A stretch of DNA of 64,000 nucleotides from Ophiobolus disseminans. Taxonomy: Eukaryota > Ascomycota > Dothideomycetes > Pleosporales > Phaeosphaeriaceae. The notes below the pieces were generated by a model. It searched no databases and was not told the DNA's origin. It saw only the letters and a list, made by a program, of their open reading frames with translations. This document shows positions 56,235 through 64,000 of this stretch, one piece after another (within the stretch, counting starts at the first letter, position 1; the number at the start of each line of letters is the position of its first letter). The translations under genes were made by a program, and so were the position numbers. The stretch lies in the NCBI GenBank assembly GCA_010093685.1, contig MU006234.1:487668-551667 (forward strand). The letters are read 5' to 3'.

Positions 56235-58045
56235 CTACGAGTACTCATCGTCCTCCTCCTCAATGGTTTCGTATACCGCCGCCTCAGTTTGCGAACGCTT
56301 GATCCAGTCTCGAACTTGTCGCTGTCCAAGCACGGACGGCATAGCCGGTGAAAGCTGACTGTTGCTAGCTCTCTCGTTGAATGCTTCGGGCTGCGTCCCA
56401 GCGACTTCGTACTTCCGCCTCACTCGTCCAATTGCCACGATACCCAGTTTTTCGTATTGTCGGGTCAACTCAACACTTGGGTCATCCTCAGGATAGTTGA
56501 TAGAGTGAGGTGCAGAAAATAGGGACGAGCGGGTATCTTCGTCAACCTCTTCGTCTAGGCCGTGATTGAGTATATCCATTGCCATGTCGGTGATCTTTTC
56601 GGTGAGAAAGGGCAAAGACCAATTGAAAGCGTTGCGATAGCCAGGAAGGTAGTAACCGGGAAGATAATATGGATGTGGAACAGCATTGAACTGCTTCACA
56701 TTAAGTGTTTCGCTAGTGACACGAAGCATGGCAGCTTTGTTACCGTAGGTATCTTTAAAGTTTGGTGCGCTCCATACATGTATCAAGCTCGGAAAACCGT
56801 TCTCGGGTGTCTTCCGGTAAAATTTGTAGCCGCTGTCCTGAACACCATGGCTCCCGTCGTGGCTCTGGATGATACCAAGAAGGTTGTGGCGTAACAGAAA
56901 CATGCGGACAGCACTATACGAGTAGTGCGAAGACTCATCTAAAATAGTGTTTTCTTGGACTTCGGGCTCGGATGTCACCTTTTTATCGTAGGATAGGCTG
57001 GGTCCCGAGAGTATGACATCGCACATGAGGGAATCATCGGCAATTGTGTCTTTGACTCGGTTCATCAGAAATATCTGGAAAAAGTCAGCAACTGGTTTAA
57101 TCGAGTTGGAGTTAGAAACACTGACCCAGTTCAATGGTGCCGGTACATCCAATTGCTCACTGATTCCACCGTAGGCGCAAAAATATTGGTCATTGAGCAC
57201 AGCAGCCAAAGGTAAGTGACTGAAGGACTCCAAACATGCCTCGTAGACTTCAGTTGAGTACTTCTGCTCGCATTCTGTTTTGAATGTGTGACTTTCAGAA
57301 TGAGAACGACACTCGGGTATTCCGCGAAGCAGGGCAACGTTCTTTGGATAGCAAATCTTCAGTGACCACAAGAGCAGAACGCACTTATGAAGTTAGATCA
57401 ATAGTTCGTATGGGATGAGTAACATGCACTGACCTCGATACCAAAGCAGCCGCGGTTCACATAGTTACCCAGAAACAGATATGAAGTGTCTGGGACATCG
57501 CCCCCTAGTGTGAATATGTTGAGGAGGTCGTAGTACTGACCGGCTATGCTTCCACATATTGTGACTGGCAACTGGAGTGGAAGCAGATTCGGCTCAGTCC
57601 GTAGAACCTTGGTGCCAGTTTTGATAATCCACAAAGCTTGGTCTTGCGCTAGGCGACCTTCTGCGGCTAGGAAGTCCCTGAGATGAGGTACGTTTGGCTT
57701 TTGGTGAGTGTCATCCTGCCAGAAGCGCCCCTCTGGCATAGCACCTTTCAAAGGCTCGGGCACGTCTAGCCGGCGAAGAATCAGTGCTGCGTGACATTTG
57801 ACTGTGCATAGCTACGAATTACGACAGTGAGTCGTGCGCAAGGTAGATCCATAAAGCCTTGGAGTGACATTCAGCCAACTAGTAATTGAAACATCCTACA
57901 ACGCACCTTGACATGGTCTCTCTAAAGTGCTGATAGGGGTGCCATCCTCGAGAATATGAATCGTTGAATCTGATTCGGGCGCCGCCTTCTTATGCTGAAT
58001 GGCATTGATGACATTCGTAGTATACAGATCGACGTTAAGTGCCAT
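56235..58045 (-). CDS. Calcineurin A-like predicted pseudophosphatase, 551 aa
   Basis: Exons 58045-57907, 57801-57434 and 57383-56235; phases close. The start MALNVDLYTTNVINAIQHKK and HILEDGTPISTLERPCQ resemble fungal calcineurin A N-termini. The fold is preserved: GRLAQDQALWIIKTGT, QYYDLLNIFTLGGDVPDTSYLFLG, CVLLLWSLKICYPKNVALLRG, YEACLESFSHLPLAAVLNDQYF, YKFYRKTPENGFPSLIHVWSAPNF, FNWSLPFLTEKITDM and a calmodulin-site-like YEKLGIVAIGRVRRKYEV. The chemistry is not. GDxHG reads GSIAG (Ser131, Ala133), GDYVDRG reads GNYVNRG (Asn159, Asn162), RGNHE reads RGIPE (Ile191, Pro192), and HGG reads YGG (Tyr240). In calcineurin these are metal ligands and the general acid, so phosphatase activity is very unlikely. 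The intact 551-codon frame suggests retained use, perhaps binding calcineurin partners. Confidence 0.88.
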
Positions 58046-58420
58046 GTTTGGTAGCGACTAGCATGCAGGTGTTGCAGATAGCGAAATCGAAGTGATGACG
58101 AATAGGTACTTTTGATGACCGGCAGCATAGGCCTTTCTGCTCGGACGGTGCGACAACAACCCTGGAAAAGGTAACGCGCTGGTCTCCGCACATCAGAATA
58201 ATCTTGTGTTCATACTAAAGCGGTGTTAGTTTGCTGGCAGTATGTGCTTTTGAGAGTGCTGCGCTGCTGGTAATGGAGGCATCCATGGATGATAGGAGCG
58301 GCTTGAGGCGCTGGCCTGTGCGCTGTCGACCTCGGGAGCTGCGGCTGAACTGTCGCAGGATCCCTTCCTCACCAACCCCGCCCAACTCTCACCCAAACAT
58401 GAACGAGATGCCCAGTGACG

Positions 58421-59635
58421 ATGAGATTGCTTCACACATCAACCCTCAAGCTTGTCAACTTTCTAGCAGATGATGTTCCTCCATATGCGATTTTATCTCA
58501 CACTTGGGGCACCGAAGAAGTAACATTCCAAGAATTTGTCGCACAACCTGCGGGCCACAAGGCTGGACATGAAAAGATCAAGAGCTTTTGCAAGCTTTGC
58601 GCTCAGCGTTCCATCGATTGGGCATGGGTCGACTCATGCTGTATTAACAAAGAGAACAACGTTGAACTTTCCGAAGCCATCAATTCTATGTTCCAGTGGT
58701 ACCAAAGATCGAGTCTTTGCATCGCATACCTGTCTGATCTTCAGGGTGGAATGGAACAATCTATATCCAACAGCGCATGGTTTACGAGAGGATGGACCCT
58801 TCAAGAACTGCTTGCACCAAGTATAGTGGAGTTTTACTGCCACGGCTGGTCCAAGATTGGTGACAAGATAAGCCTTCAGAAGACAATCACCAAGGCTACG
58901 GGCATCGATGCATCATACATACATGCCGCTAAGAACATCGGCCTTGCGTGTGTTGCACAGAGAATGTCATGGGCTTCTAGAAGACGAACAACTCGAGAAG
59001 AGGATGCAGCGTACTGTCTCCTAGGCTTATTCCGTGTCAATATGCCCCTCTTGTACGGAGAAGGAGGCACTCGTGCGTTTCTGAGGCTTCAAGAAGAGAT
59101 AATGAAATTTTCTGCGGACCAAACGATATTCGCGTGATTCGCCAACGAAGAAGCATTCCCCCAAGGCGCAGCCATTTTCACGGGATGTAGTTCCGGCCTC
59201 CTTGCCCCATCACCCAGCTTCTTCGTTTCTTCTCATAGCGTGCGACGTCGCATGAAAGCGTCTCCAAGAGACACTCGATTCCTGGCTCTCAGCAGCTCAA
59301 ACCCGTATCAGATGACGAACAGAGGACTGCAGATTGAGCTTCCCATGGGCGGGTGGAAATGCGACGACGAAAAGTGTTCTAAAGAACCATCACCGTGCGT
59401 TTTAGCAACCTTAAATTGCTACTTCAAAGGGGCGTCAAATCTCTCCATCGCGTTGCACATTCAAGCGCAAAAGTTCGCCATGTATACTGATGGGGAGATA
59501 TGGCAGATCTCAGACAGCGACGTGGAACGAGTCCACATAAACCGGAAAAGCGCAGTGTCTCACGAACATGTCTCCTCTTCCAAACTCGAGACTATATTTG
59601 TTCGTCGCGGTATACCATCTCAAATCGAACAATGA
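58421..59635 (+). pseudogene. HET-domain gene interrupted by an in-frame TGA
   Basis: The frame from the ATG at 58421 reads MRLLHTSTLKLVNF and carries the HET domain: PPYAILSHTWGTEEVTFQEF, KIKSFCKLCAQRSIDWAWVDSCCINKENNVELSEAINSMFQWYQ, WFTRGWTLQELLAP and RTTREEDAAYCLLGLFRVNMPLLYGEG. It stops at TGA 59135-59137 after 238 residues. The same frame then stays open for 165 more codons, with a C-terminus of the type seen in such proteins, to 59635. One nonsense codon therefore splits a ~404-codon gene. The base after the stop does not form a known readthrough context. HET proteins trigger cell death when different fungal individuals fuse. A truncated 238-residue product with the whole HET domain could still be made. 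Confidence 0.8.
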
Positions 59636-59732
59636 GGTTTCTATCGTATGGGTGTGCGCAATTGTCATGTAGGACTCTCAAGCAATAATCATAATGTTGA
59701 TTGGAATAAACGGTGTAGGTATTGAAATGCAG

Positions 59733-60365
59733 TCACAACGGACATTTTCCTGTCTCATCCTTTTTTATCTTGACCCATCCCTTCGTCCCCTCGACCCTCG
59801 ACAACCAAGCCTTTACATTTGGACCAACGCTAAATCCAATCTGCTCCGCCGCACTCGTGTAAGCAAAAAGCGCAATATCAGCGATACTGTAGTTTGTCCC
59901 AACAAACCACTCTCGCCCTTCAAGATGTCGTTCCATCACATCGATTGCAGCTTGTCCGCGCTCCTTCAACTTCTGGATCTCTCGGCCGCTAAGATCTTCG
60001 AAGCCATTGAGAGCCCAGTATGTCCGAAATTTCCAGACTGCGACGTACGGTTCGTGCGAGTATTGCTCGAAGAAAAGCCACTGAAGAACCTGTGCTTTTG
60101 CGAGCTTGTCATCGGGGAGATATGGAGTGCCTTCGGCAAGATAGAACATGATTGCGTTTGATTCTATGAGCGGGGTGCCATCGTCGAGGATGAATACAGG
60201 AATGCGGCCGTTAGGGTTTATGGCGAGAAAGTCCGACGATCGTGTTTCAGGCGGTGTGGCGAGGATGTTGAGAGATGTTATGGCGTAGGGAATGTGGAGG
60301 TGGGATAGCAGAAGCTGCACTTTGTACGCATTGCCGGATGGGATTGTGGAGTCGTAAAGGTGCAT
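59733..60365 (-). CDS. Glutathione S-transferase family protein, 210 aa
   Basis: A single intronless frame. The N-terminal thioredoxin-like half includes SGNAYKVQLLLSHLHIPY, NPNGRIPVFILDDGTPLIESNAIMFYLAEG: the cis-proline region and the Glu-Ser that binds the glutamyl end of glutathione. The C-terminal helical half contains WKFRTYWALNGFEDL, and HLEGREWFVGTNYSIADIALFAYT, the conserved N-capping segment. The enzyme should conjugate glutathione to electrophiles or reduce peroxides; the serine or cysteine at the N-terminal active site is probably Ser6 or Ser10. Cytosolic, with no targeting signal. It is convergent with the broken HET gene, 97 bases away. Confidence 0.92.
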   Translation of the reverse strand: MHLYDSTIPSGNAYKVQLLLSHLHIPYAITSLNILATPPETRSSDFLAINPNGRIPVFILDDGTPLIESNAIMFYLAEGTPYLPDDKLAKAQVLQWLFFEQYSHEPYVAVWKFRTYWALNGFEDLSGREIQKLKERGQAAIDVMERHLEGREWFVGTNYSIADIALFAYTSAAEQIGFSVGPNVKAWLSRVEGTKGWVKIKKDETGKCPL

Positions 60366-60496
60366 GGCGTGTAAACTATCGTGATGGCGCGTCGTTGCGC
60401 GGCTTAAGTCGCAGGACTCAATGCAACTTGAGAGTGGCGATGCAGCCTTTTAGACAAAGATAGCAACCACCAGAACATATGCTTAGCTTCCACGCC

Positions 60497-60778
60497 CTAC
60501 AAGTGACGAGGCTTGGCAGAATGTCTAAGTGGCGTATCGTACGCTCGAATCTGAGCATCTAGAATCTGACGGTCGACACCCCGTTCCAGGACCATAGTGA
60601 GTCTGTCCAGACGTTTTCTTAACGTTCCGCCAGTATTTGAAGCTTTTGTTCCGACCTCGCTAGCAGGGGTTTCTTGGTGACTAGAAACGGGGAATGGCGA
60701 AGGGAGTGCCCACATCTTATTGGTAGCAGGAAGGACCTTGGAGATGTTTGGGTATTGGATAGAAGCTGTGGAGTTCAT
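60497..60778 (-). CDS. Possible small protein, 93 aa
   Basis: An ATG-started frame from 60778; an earlier in-frame ATG exists at 60829. On the minus strand TATATAA at 60860-60854 lies about 76 bases before the chosen start, suitable for a core promoter. The product is rich in S, P, T in the first half and has a charged, probably helical second half (RKRLDRLTMVLERGVDRQILDAQIRAYD). No signal peptide or domain is visible. The coding call rests on the helical tail and promoter alone. Confidence 0.35.
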   Translation of the reverse strand: MNSTASIQYPNISKVLPATNKMWALPSPFPVSSHQETPASEVGTKASNTGGTLRKRLDRLTMVLERGVDRQILDAQIRAYDTPLRHSAKPRHL

Positions 60779-61679
60779 TTTGGTAGGTATGTGTGATGAT
60801 GCTTGTGTGAATGATATGGGAGAATACATTGTTGCTTTGTGGAAAACTTTGGGTTATATACAGAGTTTCAAAATGAGCAGCAATACCGCATACGTGTGCA
60901 TGATTTGATGGCTCGGACATATCTAGTGCGCGTTGCGTTGCTCCGATGGCGTTGTCTGACTGTCGTCGTGTTCTAATGTGGCTGTGGGGGTACGCGTATA
61001 CGGCGGACGATCGGCTAGCCGGAACTCAATCGTGGTCGGCTCCGAGCTGCTTTGTCCGACTGCGCCAATCAAGCACCAAGATTTTCGGAACACGGAGCAA
61101 GTCATCTTCCTCGCATTGGCGCAGTTACTTGCCATGCTCATTTCGATGGAGTTGAGGTTCGCAAAAAAGTCTTGATTGTGGAAATGTTGCGGCCAAAAGC
61201 AAGTAGGCTGTGCCCACCCCTGTCGCTTATCACTGCCCGAGCACACCAGTGAAAGCGCCAATGGCCACCGAGAAGAGTTGCGGTCCTATTCTTAGGGCGC
61301 GCAAACATCCGAATGAAGTGACCTGTGTGCCCAGGTGGTTGAGAACCGGTAGATCGCAAAGATATTTCCATGCCGAAATGTTTCGACAAGCGCGAGCGGT
61401 ACTTATAGCTACAAGAATTATTTCAACTTGAAGAAAAGCTCCCGTGGATCTCCCTTTTTACTGTACTCGGGCTAGGATTCATGATCGTCGTAGTTTCTGA
61501 TAGAGTTACGGGATCCGTAAACTGTTAGTCGACAGGACTTGGAACAACTTGAACACTTACCTAAGAACGATGTCTACCGGAATTGTAATGCGACTCGAGG
61601 CTTCCCAAACAACACCTACCACAGTGTCCACCAGCGATTCGGGTACAAGGAGTGCCAATGTGATCTGCTCCAGTTTCGA
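60779..61679. other. Intergenic region
   Basis: No supported gene or repeat. Borders the decayed F-box gene. Confidence 0.35.
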
Positions 61680-62697
61680 TCATGCTTGCAGGCTTCGTAG
61701 CTGAACAAACAAATGGAATAGACACGACAACTCGTCTCGAGCGCGATTATCCTTGGTCTTATTTTCTTCGACGCCTGTATCATCCACAAGTATCACTTGA
61801 CTTAGTAGAGTGTCCGCAGAGTGGTTGGAAGAATTGCAAGATCAAGATTCTTACTTCTTTTTGCATTGGCATGGGGTAACAAACGATTGGTGTCGATCTT
61901 CAAAGTCTCGAGTTGCGATTGTTGCAGCACCTTGTGCGCGTTGAATTCGGCTTCTTCAGAGACAGCTTCGGCGGAGTATAGATACAGGTTGCGCAAGTTA
62001 CTATCAGCGTATCCAAAAGAGACGTTGCGTAATACTCCCGCGAAGTGGTCTCACCATAGGAACATGAGGTAGCGAAACTCCGCACTGTCGAGGTCGCAGA
62101 AATAGTCACTACTGACGCAGGCGCTGCAGGCGTGGATGTTGAGGTAACATATGTTAGGAAACATCGCTGCAAGCATTGCAAGGCTTTTGCAGTCGTCCCA
62201 TAGGATACCGGGCTCTAGTAGTTATACATGCAAATTTCGATGTTCAGATTCAGAAAATCCCAAGCCGATGCCTCGTTCTCCTCGAGGTAGTTAGGCTGGG
62301 ACTGCCGAAGATAAACTCTCCTTAGCGAGGAGGTCTTCAACAGTTTGACCGAGGAGGGGTTCGGACGACTGTAGATGTCGGACATATCCAAGGCCTGCCG
62401 ATTTTAAAGTGCGTTGAGTGTAAGTTCGATTGAAGGCACATGACCAGATTTCGGAATTATGATATGCGCTTCAGTAGTACATTGGAAATATGCAGACTTC
62501 GGTCCGATGATTATAAGTTACGGTGGCAAATCCAGACGGTGCCCAGGTGTGTATTGAAATCGAGAACCCTATATCGATATGGCTTGGCGATGTGCTACAG
62601 TTGAGAGAAAACTTGGGATATGCTTCGAAGGCTTTCGACATCAGGGACATACGTATACCATGATGCGGCGAAGAAGCTGTTCCGGTAGTGTCGCCAT
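61680..62697 (-). pseudogene. Decayed F-box/leucine-rich-type gene
   Basis: From the ATG at 62697 the minus strand reads MATLPEQLLRRIMVYV, an F-box opening, but the natural continuation PDVESLRSISQVFSQL is in a different frame, consistent with a small insertion near TACGTATGTCCC. A TAG interrupts HIAKPYRYRVLDF. Further on, leucine-rich segments appear in shifting frames with stops between: LDMSDIYSRPNPSSVKLLKT, ILWDDCKSLAMLAAMFPN, LRNLYLYSAEAVSEE and LSQVILVDDTG. At least one frameshift and several stops make expression of a full protein impossible unless many unusual introns exist. It is head-to-head with the intact F-box gene, 291 bases away. Confidence 0.65.
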
Positions 62698-62988
62698 CTG
62701 AATCACCCTGTGGAGGACGAGTGGAGTGGGGACAAAGTGTTTACATGACCTTGGAGGGGAGTCGCTATGCCGCTATGCCGCCACGGGATTAAGTATCTCA
62801 ATGTTCGCAATGCAGATGAGAGATTGTCAATAGGGACTTCTCCAAAGACATGAGATGGAAAGAGGGTGTCTGTGTTCGGCCTAAAAATCGGGTGGGCGCC
62901 TCGCAATTAGCGGTGCATTAGCGCGATGTTAATGGGGTGCTTGACCCGGTCGCGCATCACCAACACATCAGCACACCCACCAACAATC

Positions 62989-64000
62989 ATGGTGCAATTC
63001 GAACAACAAGATTTCCCACCTTTACCTACACGAAATCATGCCAGCGCAAAGTGTAAAGATGACGTTGCTGATCCCCAGATTCCCAGCAGCGTGGGCACAT
63101 TTGCGACAATCAATGACCTCCCAGACGAGCTAATCCTCGGCATACTGCAATATGTTCCGGGCATCGACGTCGAACGCTTTCAATTGGTATCACTGGTCAA
63201 TTTGTCTCGAACAAACCGCTACTTCCATGGTCTGGTGGCTGACAAGCTCTACGCGTCGTACAACAGCCATTTCTGCGAGCCCTACCTCTTTTGCCGAACG
63301 GTCATTTCGAACAAGAACGTGGCGGAGCTGGTCCGGCATGTGGACATCACTTATGGAGATTATGGAGAAATACACGATCAGGAGCGGAAGCGCTATATTC
63401 CAACAGCACAGGACAAGAAAATCGTCAAAGAAGGACTCAAGGCAATCGGCACGCCCGATTGGAAAATGTGGGCGACGGATTGCAACACACCACGTATCGA
63501 GGTGGAGATTTTGCACATGGTCATACTCATGCAAATGCCCAACGTTTCCTCTATCAAGATTCGAGACGGACGAATCAGCACAAACTCTGGGTACAAAACC
63601 CCCAAGTGGATTGACTTTATCAAGCGGGCGAATCCAGGAATGTCCCTTGGTAGTATGCATCGCTTCGAGAATTTGAAGTCGCTGAGTGTCGATGTAGACC
63701 AGCTTACGTTAAACCGACTTACACCAATCTTTCGCATCGTCACCTTACGAAACCTACATCTGAAAGGTTTGCTTGAGCTCGACTACCGCAACGAGCATGG
63801 AGCAGAAGACCTTCGCTACATCATCCCTCAAGGTTGCAACAATCTGGACGAGCTCGTTCTGGAAAACACGTTTCTCCAATTAGACGTCCTGGAGATTGTA
63901 GTGGCATCCGCAAAACACTTGAAGTTCATCCGAATCAAGTTAGTCCTCGATGACTTGGATTTCGACTTTAGTGACGAACTGGCAATTGGTAGCAGCACTC
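62989..64000 (+). CDS. F-box protein, 3' end beyond the window
   Basis: The ATG at 62989 opens a frame that stays open to the last base, 337 codons so far. After a polar N-terminus (MVQFEQQDFPPLPTRN) comes an F-box: INDLPDELILGILQYVPGIDVERFQLVSLVNLSRTNRYFHGLV. Leucine-rich segments follow, such as FENLKSLSVDVDQLTLNRLTPIF, LRNLHLKGLLELDYRNEHG and NNLDELVLENTFLQLDVLEIVV. F-box proteins tether substrates to SCF ubiquitin ligases through Skp1; the variable leucine-rich part selects the target, which cannot be guessed. No intron was needed within the visible part. Confidence 0.85.
   Translation, partial: MVQFEQQDFPPLPTRNHASAKCKDDVADPQIPSSVGTFATINDLPDELILGILQYVPGIDVERFQLVSLVNLSRTNRYFHGLVADKLYASYNSHFCEPYLFCRTVISNKNVAELVRHVDITYGDYGEIHDQERKRYIPTAQDKKIVKEGLKAIGTPDWKMWATDCNTPRIEVEILHMVILMQMPNVSSIKIRDGRISTNSGYKTPKWIDFIKRANPGMSLGSMHRFENLKSLSVDVDQLTLNRLTPIFRIVTLRNLHLKGLLELDYRNEHGAEDLRYIIPQGCNNLDELVLENTFLQLDVLEIVVASAKHLKFIRIKLVLDDLDFDFSDELAIGSST

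Noticed and set aside
59135..59137. Programmed readthrough of the HET-gene TGA
   Set aside because: The codon after the stop is TTC, not the CTA-type context linked to efficient readthrough, so nonsense mutation is simpler.

Overview
The window reads as nuclear DNA of a filamentous ascomycete, most likely a Dothideomycete. Genes carry short GT-AG introns (about 45-220 nt) with CTAAC/CTGAC-type branch sites. Both strands hold single-copy housekeeping genes (RPD3, RPN11, RTC1/SEA2, RPS21) beside families typical of moulds: a HET-domain gene, a Pth11-type rhodopsin-fold protein, a DUF1996 protein, a tyrosinase, a LaeA-type methyltransferase and an SRPK-like kinase. The class assignment is inferred from protein style and was not tested by a search.

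Layout. 0-12.5 kb is gene-poor: a small secreted protein, a Myb/SANT-like factor and an ERD2-type receptor-like protein lie between long stretches with no convincing gene. 12.5-16.4 kb holds a DJ-1/PfpI hydrolase, a GFA-domain protein and a coiled-coil protein whose C-terminus has Zn2Cys6-like cysteine spacing. At 17.1 kb is a 159-bp MITE-like inverted-repeat element. Next comes an NCS1 permease (17.3-18.95 kb, minus strand) whose 5' leader contains a clear TPP riboswitch (18997-19111), which links the transporter to thiamine supply. 20-32 kb has an amine oxidase, an ExoIII-type nuclease with an embedded PIP-box-like motif, an SRPK-like kinase, a 15-bp minisatellite encoding VADER repeats, a rhodopsin-fold protein, a tyrosinase and a type I metacaspase. 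33-48 kb is the housekeeping core: RPD3 and RPN11 divergent from one 487-bp intergenic region, a LaeA-like methyltransferase, and an HMT1-type ABC transporter divergent from RTC1. 50-53 kb has RPS21 (with a 20-nt exon), a tRNA-Gly relic and a DUF1996 secreted protein.

The last 10 kb (54.4-64 kb) looks accessory. It is A+T-richer between genes, holds an intron-containing tRNA-Gly, a full-length calcineurin A paralogue that has lost almost every catalytic metal ligand (a predicted pseudophosphatase), a HET-domain gene broken by one in-frame TGA, a GST, a decayed F-box gene, and a second F-box gene that runs off the window end.

Most interesting items: the predicted calcineurin-like pseudophosphatase, the TPP-riboswitch-controlled NCS1 permease, the MITE-like element, and the PIP-box-like motif in the ExoIII-family protein. 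Exon boundaries were placed by hand from splice consensus and reading phase; none was checked against transcripts.
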